Assembly: GCF_007673095.1 (NCBI RefSeq) | Contig: NZ_VDYZ01000004.1 | Location: 62,001 to 126,000 of the forward strand | From: Corynebacterium glyciniphilum AJ 3170 | GTDB lineage: Bacteria; Actinomycetota; Actinomycetes; Mycobacteriales; Mycobacteriaceae | DNA: 64,000 nt | Direction of reading: 5' to 3' | Shown: positions 10,790-18,235 of the stretch, piece by piece | Layout of the letters: each line of letters begins with the position of its first letter | Position numbering within the stretch: position 1 is the first letter of the stretch | Notes under the pieces: generated by a model | The model's input: the letters and a program-made list of their open reading frames with translations, nothing else | Told to the model about the DNA's origin: nothing | Databases searched by the model: none | Made by a program: the position numbers and the translations under genes

Positions 10790-11425
10790 ATGAGCACTAC
10801 TCCGGTCACCCTCTACTTCGACGCGACGTGCCCGTTCGCCTGGGTCACGAGCCGCTGGATCAAGGAGGTTGAGGCCGTCCGCGACATTGACGTGACCTTC
10901 GCGCCGATGAGCCTGGCGGTGCTGAACGAGGGTAAGGACATCCCCGACGAGTACGCCACGAAGATGGAGGCGGCATGGGGACCTGCGCTCGTCGCCGCCG
11001 CGGTCTACACCAAAGAACCGGAGAAGGTCGACGCACTCTACACCGCGCTGGGCACTCGGATCCACGATCACGGAGAGGGCGGACGTGAGGGGGAGGGGGC
11101 CTACGACGACCTTATCGCGGAGGTTCTGGAGGAAGTCGGGCTCTCCTCCGACTACGCCGAGGCAGCGCATTCACGTGGCGACGATCCGGAGGCGTGGGAG
11201 CCGACGCTGCGTAGCTACCAGTCGACGGCGATCGCCAAGGTCGGTGACGACGTGGGGACCCCGGTGGTGGAGTTGGACGGCAGGGCCTTCTTCGGTCCGG
11301 TGCTGACCCGGGTACCGCGCGGCGAGGAGGCCGGAAAGATCTTCGACGCCGCGGTCACGCTGGGCAGCTACGAGCACTTCTTCGAGCTGAAGAAGAGCCG
11401 GACCGAGGACCCCAGCGCCAAATAG
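10790..11425 (+). CDS. DsbA-family thiol oxidoreductase with monothiol CPFA site; prophage attachment gene
   Basis: A 211-residue thioredoxin-fold protein with the helical DsbA insertion. The active site is C14-P-F-A, so the resolving Cys of CPxC is absent. No signal peptide is present, so it is cytosolic. It belongs with the mycothiol-linked DsbA-like proteins of actinobacteria (the Rv2466c-related group). A later cis-Pro segment (GTPVVELDGRAFFGPVL) is intact. AGAAGGA precedes ATG 10790. The 3' end is the phage attachment site: after integration the last codons encode PSAK, while the displaced bacterial end at attR encodes PSAE. Confidence 0.85.
   Translation: MSTTPVTLYFDATCPFAWVTSRWIKEVEAVRDIDVTFAPMSLAVLNEGKDIPDEYATKMEAAWGPALVAAAVYTKEPEKVDALYTALGTRIHDHGEGGREGEGAYDDLIAEVLEEVGLSSDYAEAAHSRGDDPEAWEPTLRSYQSTAIAKVGDDVGTPVVELDGRAFFGPVLTRVPRGEEAGKIFDAAVTLGSYEHFFELKKSRTEDPSAK
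11381..11412. repeat. attL core (32 bp)
   Basis: Identical to 55861-55892. Homology continues imperfectly on both sides (one mismatch every 6-8 bases to about 11434), as expected if attP carries a diverged copy of the gene's 3' end. It covers codons for FELKKSRTEDP. The integrase stop codon is only 27 bp from the core's right end. Confidence 0.9.
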
Positions 11426-11438
11426 GTAGCCTGACCTG

Positions 11439-12698
11439 CTACAAAGCCTTTATACCGTCGCCGGTAGGTTGCGGCGCCGAGGCTCCTTGCCGCCGTTCTG
11501 CCGCCACCAGATCGAACAGCACTCCTGCAGCATCCCGCAGCTTCGAGTCCCGCTTCGGCCACAGGTGGGTGTAGGTCTCCAGCGTCGTCGTCGGCTTCGC
11601 GTGCCCCAGAGCGTCCTGAACCTCTGCAACGGTCGCCCCGCCAGCGATCAGCGCACTGGCGTAGAAGTGCCTGAAATCGTGCATACCGACCTCCCTGAAG
11701 CCGTGCACGTCGTGCAGGCGCCGCATGTAGTTACCCATGTCCGCACGGTCGTGCCACAGGCGCTCCTCCTCCCCACGGGCGTCCCCCGTGTACGGGAAGA
11801 CCGGACCAGTCCGGTCCCTCTGTGGTGACTCCTGGAGCTGCTGCACGATCACGTCGATCACACCCTGCGGCACGGGGATGTCCCGCTGCGACTTCTCCGA
11901 CTTCGGCACCGGCAGCCACTCCCGACCCCCGGGCTTCACCTGACCGTTGACGGTGATCGTCAGTCGCATCGTGTCCACGTCACACACCCGCAGGCCGCAC
12001 ACCTCCGACACGCGCAGACCGGCTCCGGCGACGACCTCGATCATCCGGGAGATATCAGGACGTGGCGGGTAGTCTTTCGCGCCGGGCTTGCGCTTACCGT
12101 TCTTGCCCCGGGGTGCGCGGTGTCCGTCACGCATGGCTGTGATCATCTCTGCTACCTCCTCGACCGTGAGGAGGTCCTGGCGCGTCGGTGACGTCATGGG
12201 AGCGGTCTTCGGGATCTTCACGACCGGGACCCGCCCGATCATCCCGTCGTTGTGCGCTCGCTTCAGCAGTCCGCACACCTGCCCGACCATATTCCCGACA
12301 GTGGACTCGGACAGGGGCTTGTTCTTCTTCCACGGTCGGCCCTCAAGAAGGACGTTTCGCCAAGCGGTGATGTTCGACGCCTTGATCGTGCCGACCGGCA
12401 TTCCCCCGAGGTCCCCGAGATTATCGATCAGCGCTTTCCGATTGGCGATCGTGTTTTCTTTCGTCGCCTCATTGAGCCATTCTCGCGCGATATCGATAAA
12501 CGGGGTAGCCATGTCCTTTGGGTCGACCCACTTGCCAGAACGTACGTCAACGCGCTGGTCGTCCTCGAATGCCTTAGCGTCTTTTTCTCGGTAGAACGTC
12601 TTGTAATGCCGGTTTCCGGCCGCATCGTAATACGATGCCTCCCACCTGACTTTCTTGCCTTTCGGGGCTGGCCCCTCCGGCGGGCGTCTACGTGGCAT
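11439..12698 (-). CDS. int: Phage integrase, tyrosine recombinase
   Basis: A 419-residue recombinase with an N-terminal arm-binding region (WEASYYDAAGNRHYKTFY), a core-binding SAM-like domain (about 60-165) and a catalytic domain. The catalytic set is visible: Arg229 in AGAGLRVSEV, a Lys at 266 or 269, His340-xx-Arg343 in MHDFRHFYAS, His366 in LGHAKPTTTLETYTHLW and nucleophile Tyr376. It ends 13 bp from the attachment gene's stop, the normal int-attP arrangement, and would insert the phage into the dsbA-like gene. Confidence 0.95.
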   Translation of the reverse strand: MPRRRPPEGPAPKGKKVRWEASYYDAAGNRHYKTFYREKDAKAFEDDQRVDVRSGKWVDPKDMATPFIDIAREWLNEATKENTIANRKALIDNLGDLGGMPVGTIKASNITAWRNVLLEGRPWKKNKPLSESTVGNMVGQVCGLLKRAHNDGMIGRVPVVKIPKTAPMTSPTRQDLLTVEEVAEMITAMRDGHRAPRGKNGKRKPGAKDYPPRPDISRMIEVVAGAGLRVSEVCGLRVCDVDTMRLTITVNGQVKPGGREWLPVPKSEKSQRDIPVPQGVIDVIVQQLQESPQRDRTGPVFPYTGDARGEEERLWHDRADMGNYMRRLHDVHGFREVGMHDFRHFYASALIAGGATVAEVQDALGHAKPTTTLETYTHLWPKRDSKLRDAAGVLFDLVAAERRQGASAPQPTGDGIKAL

Positions 12699-12738
12699 TG
12701 CTACACTGCTCCTGTCTGCTGCTTCATGTGGACACTCC

Positions 12739-12775
12739 GGCCCCCACCGCCCTTACCCGGCAGTGGGGGCCTTTC
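12739..12775 (+). terminator. Hairpin between int and the membrane-protein gene
   Basis: Stem GGCCCCCAC/GTGGGGGCC (12739-12747, 12763-12771) followed by TTTC on the + strand. Both flanking genes are leftward, so the T-run faces the wrong way for them. It may block rightward readthrough or act weakly in both directions. Confidence 0.5.
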
Positions 12776-12793
12776 AGTTACGTGGAGACCGCC

Positions 12794-13399
12794 TTAGAGG
12801 GTGGCGTTCCACTCCGCCTCGGCGGAGTTGAGGAAGCTCATGGCCTCCTCGAAGTTCAGCCGGTAGTCGCCGGGAGTGGACGCCGACTCGAAGCACGCGG
12901 TGCCGGAGTAGTTACCGCCGGGGCCGACCTCGACGGTGTCGTAGTTCGCCTCTTCGGTGAATGTCTGGTTGTGGGTCACGCCGTTGGGGTCAGTGAGCTT
13001 CCAGTCCATCGCGCCGTTGAGACTCAGGGAGTCCTCGCCGGTCACGTCGAAGCTCACGTCCACGCAGAGGTACTCCCCGCCGAGAGCACTTGTGGAGGGG
13101 CGAAGGTTGCTGGCGGTGATGTCAGCCTTGTCGGTGTGGACGGTGTCGCCGAGCTGTGCGGTACCGTCGCCGCCTTCGTTGCCCTCGTCCTGGCCCTCGC
13201 CGTCGCCACCATTGTCCTGGCTGCTGGACGAGTTGTCGGACGCGCTGGAGTCGTCATCGTCGCCACCGCTAAGCGCGGAAGCCAGGACGATGATCACGAC
13301 GATGACCAGCAGGATGATGAACCACACACGCTTGTAGAACGGCTTCTTCTGCGGTTCGGCCTGCTGCTGGGGCTGTCCGTACTGATTCTGGTCAGTCAT
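12794..13399 (-). CDS. Single-pass membrane protein with extracytoplasmic beta-rich domain, possible superinfection-exclusion protein
   Basis: A 201-residue protein. A Gln-rich cytosolic start is followed by one helix (VWFIILLVIVVIIVLASAL, about residues 25-43), an Asp/Ser/Gly/Glu-rich linker of about 50 residues, then a beta-rich domain of about 110 residues with two Cys (YLCVDVSF, GTACFES). The layout is like DUF4352-type surface proteins. It lies in the lysogeny module beside int, where phages often keep genes expressed in the lysogen. GAGAGG precedes the ATG at 13399. The exclusion role is inferred from position only. Confidence 0.6.
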   Translation of the reverse strand: MTDQNQYGQPQQQAEPQKKPFYKRVWFIILLVIVVIIVLASALSGGDDDDSSASDNSSSSQDNGGDGEGQDEGNEGGDGTAQLGDTVHTDKADITASNLRPSTSALGGEYLCVDVSFDVTGEDSLSLNGAMDWKLTDPNGVTHNQTFTEEANYDTVEVGPGGNYSGTACFESASTPGDYRLNFEEAMSFLNSAEAEWNATL

Positions 13400-13571
13400 A
13401 GGGGATCGATCCTCTCGAAAAATCACTCGCCACGTCACGGCGAGGTTGTGGGGAGCCGAGCATCTCGGCGGTCAGTCTGGGGTCTGGTAGTTTCCAGATC
13501 CGTATTAGCGTAAGCCACGGGGGGTATAAACAGGGGCGGTCGGGTGAACTTAGATCACGATATGCCGGTCA

Positions 13572-13952
13572 TCACGCCTCCCATCCCCTGATCGTCAGAG
13601 CGCGCCAGGTATCGACCACGTCACGGGTGACACCGAGGGCCCACGCCAACGCGCCGGGGTGGGGCCCGTAGGCCTGTTCTGCCTCGCGGTAGGCGGGCTC
13701 GGTGATGACGAGCTGCGCCGCCCACAGGTCCGCCCTCCGTTCCAGGCGTGGGTCATCCGAGTGCTCGTCCCCGTAGCGTGCGTGCCCGAGCTCGTGGGCG
13801 AGGGCTGATCGCTTCGTGTAGGGGTCGAGGTCGTCCCGTAGGAGGATGACCCGGTCGTCGTGCATGTAGATCGCGTTCAGGTCGCCGCGAAGCCCGTTGG
13901 TCTCGTAGACCGTCACTCCGAGCTCCTTGGCCTTAGCTTTCAACTGCTTCAT
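13572..13952 (-). CDS. ImmA/IrrE-type metallopeptidase
   Basis: A 126-residue protein with the zinc-protease motif HELGH (residues 53-57) followed by ERRADLWAAQLVI, as in ImmA. In ICEBs1 and many phages such proteases cleave the repressor on SOS or similar signals. It starts 3 bp after the repressor gene, so the two are co-transcribed as a repressor-antirepressor protease pair. No C-terminal sensor domain is present. Confidence 0.85.
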   Translation of the reverse strand: MKQLKAKAKELGVTVYETNGLRGDLNAIYMHDDRVILLRDDLDPYTKRSALAHELGHARYGDEHSDDPRLERRADLWAAQLVITEPAYREAEQAYGPHPGALAWALGVTRDVVDTWRALTIRGWEA

Positions 13953-13955
13953 CGT

Positions 13956-14498
13956 CTAGGGATCTTCAGGCTCCTCGATTCGTGGGGTACGTCGTTGCGC
14001 GGCACCCTTCAGCTGGTTCGCCCTGCGGAGTACCTCGTCGAGATCTTGCCCCTCGCCATGGACATTGGGGGTGGACTCGTTATGCTCCTGCTGCTCACCG
14101 GAATCACCCTCGGGGGTATCGCCGGGGAAGTTGAACACCTCGGCGCCCTCATCGTCGAAGTGGGGAGTCACTTCTCCGTCCCCGCCATGGAACAGTCGGA
14201 CAGCCTCCGGGTCGACACGCTTACGCATCTCCTCGAGCATCTCGGCATTGGTGGCATGTCCGAGCGCTTGCGCCACTCCGACGATCTCAACCTCAGTCGG
14301 CTCGAGGTGCCCGGTCGCTATCAATGCGTCGACGATGTTGACTCCATACGCTCTGGCGATCGCAATGACGTTATCGGACGGGATGGTCCCGCGATCGATC
14401 TGTCGGATGAGCGTCGTCTTCTGGATGTCGGAGCGCTTGGCCGCTGCAGTTAATGAGGGGGTTCCGGGGAGCGATTCGATCCACTTCTTTGGGTCCAT
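13956..14498 (-). CDS. Phage immunity repressor (HTH)
   Basis: A 180-residue protein. Residues about 14-60 form a Cro/C1-type HTH (SLTAAAKRSDIQKTTLIRQI, then VIAIARAYGVNIVDALIATG). An acidic, Gly/Glu-rich C-terminal region follows with no LexA-type Ser/Lys peptidase motif, consistent with cleavage by the adjacent ImmA-like protease. The ATG at 14498 has no ribosome binding site. A promoter -10 (CATAAT) ends 6 nt before it, so the mRNA is probably leaderless. An in-frame extension to 14801 is rejected because it crosses the divergent promoters and the next gene. Confidence 0.82.
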   Translation of the reverse strand: MDPKKWIESLPGTPSLTAAAKRSDIQKTTLIRQIDRGTIPSDNVIAIARAYGVNIVDALIATGHLEPTEVEIVGVAQALGHATNAEMLEEMRKRVDPEAVRLFHGGDGEVTPHFDDEGAEVFNFPGDTPEGDSGEQQEHNESTPNVHGEGQDLDEVLRRANQLKGAAQRRTPRIEEPEDP

Positions 14499-14504
14499 GG
14501 ACAC

Positions 14505-14533
14505 ATTATGCACCACATGTAAACGTGGCACAA
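14505..14533 (-). promoter_or_regulatory. Repressor promoter (leftward)
   Basis: On the minus strand, -35 TTGTGC (14533-14528), a 17-bp spacer and extended -10 TG-CATAAT (14512-14505) point into the repressor. Transcription would begin at or next to the ATG. The near-palindrome CCACATGT-AA-ACGTGG (14512-14528 region) overlaps the spacer and is a likely operator. Confidence 0.7.
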
Positions 14534-14565
14534 CCTGCACTTTTGAAATTACATCCGTGTTGATG

Positions 14566-14616
14566 TTGCAAAGAGAGTCCACTAGGGTGCATACTGTGTC
14601 CACGAGGTTGCAAACC
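14566..14616 (+). promoter_or_regulatory. Early rightward promoter with operator
   Basis: -35 TTGCAA (14566-14571), 18-bp spacer, extended -10 TG-CATACT (14588-14595). The 16-17 bp around this -10 is repeated almost perfectly in inverted orientation at the repressor promoter. Just downstream lies the palindrome GGTT-GCA-AACC (14606-14616), and GTTGCAAA occurs twice (14565, 14607) 42 bp apart, about four helical turns, suggesting cooperative operator sites. Confidence 0.7.
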
Positions 14617-14642
14617 GGGACCAGGAATTGGGAGGTGAGGAC

Positions 14643-14882
14643 ATGCAGAAAATGCGACTCCGACGAGGCGTCATCGACCAGATCAAGCAGGATCGCGCAC
14701 TCGATACCGACGACCGGGTCGCGGCGATCCTCGGCGTCAGCGTCGACGAGGTTGATCGGATGCGCCGAGGAGAGGCAATCAGCCCGATCATGGCGGCCCA
14801 AGTCGCCGTCGTCCAGGGCACAGGATTCGACCTAAGCGAGTGGGTTGAGTACGTGCCTTCACGCACCACCACGGCCGCCTGA
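14643..14882 (+). CDS. Small HTH protein, Cro-like
   Basis: A 79-residue basic protein whose middle (DDRVAAILGVSVDEVDRMRRG) reads as a helix-turn-helix. It is the first gene of the rightward operon, with an excellent GGAGGTGAGG before the ATG. Position opposite the repressor suggests a Cro-type regulator of the lysis-lysogeny switch. Confidence 0.7.
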   Translation: MQKMRLRRGVIDQIKQDRALDTDDRVAAILGVSVDEVDRMRRGEAISPIMAAQVAVVQGTGFDLSEWVEYVPSRTTTAA

Positions 14883-14910
14883 CCCCATACCCCATGAAAG
14901 GAGGCCCCGG

Positions 14911-15738
14911 ATGCGCCCCGGAGCCATGACCGACACAGTACAGCCCTTCGACTTCCACGGGCAGCAGATCCGAGTCATCACCGCCGGAGACGGCGAGCCA
15001 CGATTCGTCCTCAACGATCTTTGCTCGGTGCTCGAGATCGCAAACCCCCGCGTCGTCTCGTCCCGTATCGACCCGGAATCCAAGGGTGTCTGTCAGACAG
15101 ACACCCCTGGGGGCAGGCAGAACGTCACCGTTGTGGACGAGGCGGGCATGTACGAAGTCGTCCTCCGTAGCGACAAGCCGGAGGCTGTCGAGTTCCGCCG
15201 CTGGGTCACCCGTGAAGTCCTGCCGGCCATCCGCCGCCACGGCGGCTACCTCACCGACCAGACCGTCGAGCAGGCCCTCACCGACCCCGACACCATCATT
15301 CAGCTCGCAACCAACCTCAAGGACGAGCGGGCACGCCGTGCGGAGCTTGAGGCACAGGCAGCAGTCGACGCACCGAAGATCGACTACCACGACAAGTTCA
15401 TCGCCGACGACGAGGACGTCATCACGATCGAGGACTGGGGCCGGCAGTGGGGCCTATCCCGCCCCGAAGCCTTCAACCTGCTGACTACCCGCAAGGTTAT
15501 CTTCCGCAAGGCGATTACCCGCGAGTTCTCCAACAAGGCCGGTCAGGTCATTGCTCGCAACGAGTACCGCCCGTACTCCGCCTACCGGGGCCTGTTTACC
15601 CTGCGCCCGCAGCACAACGCGCCGCGATACCACAACGGTCAGGTCCGCCAAACGCTCTACGTCGCTGCTCCGGGGTCCTACCTACTGGCGAACACGCTGA
15701 GACTCCCCGGCACACCAGGAGGTGAAGCGACCGCCTGA
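14911..15738 (+). CDS. Phage antirepressor, Bro-N plus KilAC-like C-terminus
   Basis: A 275-residue protein. Residues about 8-110 match the Bro-N domain: FDFHGQQIRVI, RFVLNDLCSVLEIANPR, VTVVDEAGMYEVVLRS and FRRWVTREVLPAIRRHGGY. The C-terminal part (about 150-270; ITIEDWGRQWGLSRPEAFNLL) resembles KilAC DNA-binding domains of antirepressors. It probably counteracts the repressor on induction. AAAGGAGG lies 6 nt before ATG 14911. Confidence 0.85.
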   Translation: MRPGAMTDTVQPFDFHGQQIRVITAGDGEPRFVLNDLCSVLEIANPRVVSSRIDPESKGVCQTDTPGGRQNVTVVDEAGMYEVVLRSDKPEAVEFRRWVTREVLPAIRRHGGYLTDQTVEQALTDPDTIIQLATNLKDERARRAELEAQAAVDAPKIDYHDKFIADDEDVITIEDWGRQWGLSRPEAFNLLTTRKVIFRKAITREFSNKAGQVIARNEYRPYSAYRGLFTLRPQHNAPRYHNGQVRQTLYVAAPGSYLLANTLRLPGTPGGEATA

Positions 15739-15742
15739 CCCC

Positions 15743-16186
15743 GTCCCTGCCCGTGGGGAAGCGGGCAGGGACACATCCGGGACACAGTGTCCCGCCGCCT
15801 GACACAGCGGCGGGGAGGGTGCAGTCCCCTCACCGGATACCAGGACCACACGTGTCCTCGTTGATTGAGAACTGAACAGTGCAAGTAAGACCCACCTTTC
15901 GCCCTACTGCCCGGGTTAGCTCGGGGACCGGTTCATGACCGGGGTAGGGCACCGGGGTCGAGGTGTGCGCACGGCGGAGGTTGTAACGCTTCCCCCTGCC
16001 GGAGAAAGCAGCGGACACCTGATCATCAGGCGTCGCCGTCCGACATCCGAGGTCCTCTCGATCGCCTCGTCGGATGCGCCCCAGGACCAGGTCCATCTCG
16101 CCTGAGAGGAGCTCGCTGCACCTCGACCCCTTACACACGAGCACCGCCGACGCAGTCTGCCAGGACCGTTTTCGCGTCGGCGGTGC
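15743..16186 (+). other. Gene-free structured stretch between antirepressor and early operon
   Basis: The 476 bp from 15739 to 16214 hold no believable gene but many hairpins: an 11-bp perfect stem (15743-15753/15762-15772); GGGACAC-A-GTGTCCC (15779-15793), whose right arm overlaps an alternative stem CCCGCCGC/GCGGCGGG (15791-15798/15807-15814); CCGGT-TCATG-ACCGG near 15930; CATCCGA/TCGGATG near 16045-16075; and a 13-bp perfect stem (16141-16153/16174-16186) just before the next gene's RBS. It may be an antitermination leader, attenuator or small RNA. Confidence 0.5.
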
Positions 16187-16214
16187 CACCGACCCACCCA
16201 AGAGAGGAGAGCCA

Positions 16215-16469
16215 ATGTCCACACTACCGGGCATGCTGCCCATCCCAGACGCCGCGTGGCTCCTCGGCATCCCGCCCACCACGCTCTACGAGCGCGTCAA
16301 GGCCGGCACCGACGGCTACGGCGGCCGCTACGACGGCAAGAAACCCCGCGTCCAAGCCAAACCCGTCCTCGAAGCCAGCGGGCTCGACCGCGCCGAGGCC
16401 GCACAGATCCTCGACGAACGCCGCCAAGAACTCCAGCACCAGAAGAACCCCCAGGGAGCAGCAGCATGA
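16215..16469 (+). CDS. Small HTH DNA-binding protein
   Basis: An 84-residue protein starting with an HTH-17/MerR-like segment (PIPDAAWLLGIPPTTLYERVKAG), then a basic stretch and a C-terminal helix. AGAGAGGAG precedes ATG 16215. It opens a run of four DNA-binding proteins and overlaps the next start (ATGA). An excisionase or early regulator role is possible. Confidence 0.65.
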   Translation: MSTLPGMLPIPDAAWLLGIPPTTLYERVKAGTDGYGGRYDGKKPRVQAKPVLEASGLDRAEAAQILDERRQELQHQKNPQGAAA

Positions 16470-16774
16470 ACTATTCAGAGCAGATCGCGACGAGGCTGGC
16501 ACAGGCGCGCCAGGCTCGCGGCATCACCCAGGGTCACATCAGAGACCGGATCAACGAGGCTCTTGGGACGAGCCTGCACACGACGGTCATTTCCAAGATC
16601 GAGGGCGGGAATCGACCGATTTCCCTCAATGAGGCACATGCCTGGTGCGACGCCGTGGGCCTGAAGCTCTCCGAGCTTATTGCACACCTCGATGACGGGA
16701 AGCCGCTGGTAACCGCTCCGACCACAATCCATCAGAACGGGCATCGTTACGTGCTGGACGGAGGTGCAGCATGA
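16466..16774 (+). CDS. XRE-family HTH protein, first of a tandem pair
   Basis: A 102-residue protein with an HTH_3 domain (MNYSEQIATRLAQARQARG, about 1-65) and a short C-terminal strand ending NGHRYVLDGG. The same start (MNY) and the GHRY motif recur in the next gene, indicating duplication. ATGA overlaps link it to both neighbours. Confidence 0.75.
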   Translation: MNYSEQIATRLAQARQARGITQGHIRDRINEALGTSLHTTVISKIEGGNRPISLNEAHAWCDAVGLKLSELIAHLDDGKPLVTAPTTIHQNGHRYVLDGGAA

Positions 16775-17121
16775 ACTATGCACAGAAGATCGGTGAGCAC
16801 CTCGCCTGGCATCGCAAGCAGCGAGGACTGTCCCAGAGCAGCGTCGCCCGCAAGGCCGGAGTCTCCGCCTCCGCCATCTCCGGATGGGAGGACGACGCCT
16901 CCACCATCCGCTTCGACACACTCGTCGCCTGGGCACGCGCACTCAACGTCAACATCGGCGACCTGATCAGCAAGCTCGACCGAGGCCTCGACCTGATCCC
17001 AGCACCGCCCGTCCTGGAGTACCGAGGACACCGCTACCTGCGGGCAGGAGACCCCGTCCTCGTGTCCCACTCACCAGCGAAAAGGGTAGAAGAAGCCGAG
17101 GTGACACATGAAACCCCATAA
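16771..17121 (+). CDS. XRE-family HTH protein, second of a tandem pair
   Basis: A 116-residue protein with HTH_3 (LAWHRKQRGLSQSSVARKAG, then SASAISGWEDDAST) and a C-terminal YRGHRYLRAGDPV motif shared with the upstream paralogue. It overlaps the upstream gene by 4 bp and the next by 14 bp. Confidence 0.75.
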   Translation: MNYAQKIGEHLAWHRKQRGLSQSSVARKAGVSASAISGWEDDASTIRFDTLVAWARALNVNIGDLISKLDRGLDLIPAPPVLEYRGHRYLRAGDPVLVSHSPAKRVEEAEVTHETP

Positions 17122-17371
17122 CGACACCCGTCAACGAGACATCGCCCGCCACCCCGCCTCACAAGACCACCCGGCGCGCCGGGAGCCGGGGGAGCCGTCG
17201 GTGCGGGAGTTGGTGGAGTCGGAGTTCGCGATCGTGATTGCGTTCGTCCTCGGTGGTGGGTTCGCCCTGCTGGTCGCAGCCCAGGCGTGGCATGCGTGGG
17301 GGTGGGTCGGTGTCACTGGTGTGGCTGCCCTGGTCGCTGTCGTGGTGCTCGGGGTGGTGGATCGCCGATGA
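17108..17371 (+). CDS. Small two-helix membrane protein
   Basis: An 87-residue protein with a charged, His/Arg-rich N-terminus of about 35 residues and two hydrophobic helices (FAIVIAFVLGGGFALLVAAQ and WVGVTGVAALVAVVVLGVV). Not recognised. It is embedded in the chain of early regulators and overlaps both neighbours. Confidence 0.6.
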   Translation: MKPHNDTRQRDIARHPASQDHPARREPGEPSVRELVESEFAIVIAFVLGGGFALLVAAQAWHAWGWVGVTGVAALVAVVVLGVVDRR

Positions 17372-17670
17372 CGGGCGACACCGGTAACCGCGTCCTGCCG
17401 TGCCCGCCGATCGTGCGTGACGAGATCAACGCCCGGCGCGAGCGGCTGTATGCCACGCACCATGACATCGGACCTACGGGGTGGGATGAACTCGCGGCGA
17501 TCCTGCGGGTGGACCACTCGACGTTGCGGAACCTGGGCACGGGGAAGCGTCGCAAGGTGACGTCGAAGAAGCTGGACGCACTTGTCGTCGCTCTCGGCCT
17601 GGTCGGCTACGTCGATGTCACGACCGGCCGGCAGCTGTACACCGCCGGGCGTCGGGGTGCTGCCGCGTGA
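17368..17670 (+). CDS. Small HTH-like protein
   Basis: A 100-residue protein with a helix pattern like XRE domains (GWDELAAILRVDHSTLRNLG, then KLDALVVALGLVGYVDVTTG). Probably DNA-binding. ATG 17368 overlaps the previous stop (ATGA). Confidence 0.55.
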   Translation: MTGDTGNRVLPCPPIVRDEINARRERLYATHHDIGPTGWDELAAILRVDHSTLRNLGTGKRRKVTSKKLDALVVALGLVGYVDVTTGRQLYTAGRRGAAA

Positions 17671-18020
17671 GCCAGTACGTCAACGTCAGTCGCAACAAGT
17701 ACACCGGCGAGTGGGACGTGACCAGCATGTGGGGCTCCACTAGCTGGGGCACCTGGTCCGACGCCATGAGTGAGGCCAGCCGACTCCGCAGCGCCATCAA
17801 ACGAGCCTTGACCCAGCGAGCGAACCGACTCGTCACCTCCGACGGACTGTGCGCCTACACCGGCTGCAGCGAACCCGGCCACCTGATCAACGGATGGGGG
17901 AGGGGCTTCTGCTTCTGCTCCGAGCACGCTGACGCCGCGCGCCGGGTGCTGGATAGCCCGTCCGCGGGTGACTCGCGGTCGCGTCCGAGGATCCCCGATT
18001 TCAGTAGGAGAACAGCATGA
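17667..18020 (+). CDS. Hypothetical phage protein with Cys/His cluster
   Basis: A 117-residue protein starting at GTG. Residues 65-95 contain CAYTGCSEPGHL and CFCSEHAD, a likely zinc-binding site. The N-terminus is aromatic and Ser/Trp-rich. Overlapping starts tie it to the operon. Function unknown. Confidence 0.55.
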   Translation: MSQYVNVSRNKYTGEWDVTSMWGSTSWGTWSDAMSEASRLRSAIKRALTQRANRLVTSDGLCAYTGCSEPGHLINGWGRGFCFCSEHADAARRVLDSPSAGDSRSRPRIPDFSRRTA

Positions 18021-18235
18021 CTACACCGAGTTACGCCGATCATGTCCCGCCGTCGCCGACTGCACAGCAGGCGCTCGTCGACGCCCGCCATGGAACGCCT
18101 GCCACCGGCAGCACAAAGATCGGGCTGGTATCCCGCCGCCTCGTAACCGAAGACGGACAGCCCACCGACCTCGGCCGCCAGGTCGCCGTCCACATCGAGA
18201 CCAGGTGGGCCGCGAACCGGGAGCACTGGGGGTGA
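18017..18235 (+). CDS. Hypothetical phage protein
   Basis: A 72-residue soluble protein (ATG 18017, 4-bp overlap with the gene before). The middle GLVSRRLVTEDGQPTDLGRQVA reads like a short helix-wing fragment, and the next protein has a similar segment. Not recognised. Confidence 0.5.
   Translation: MTTPSYADHVPPSPTAQQALVDARHGTPATGSTKIGLVSRRLVTEDGQPTDLGRQVAVHIETRWAANREHWG

Noticed and set aside
15905..15985. tRNA-like look of GGGTTAGCTCGGGGA...TTCATGA...GGTCGAG
   Set aside because: No D-stem partner and no acceptor pairing; the CCGGT-TCATG-ACCGG part is a simple hairpin.
15830..16282. 150-residue leftward open frame over the structured early gap
   Set aside because: Composition is not protein-like, no RBS, and its 5' part overlaps the HTH gene at 16215 on the opposite strand.
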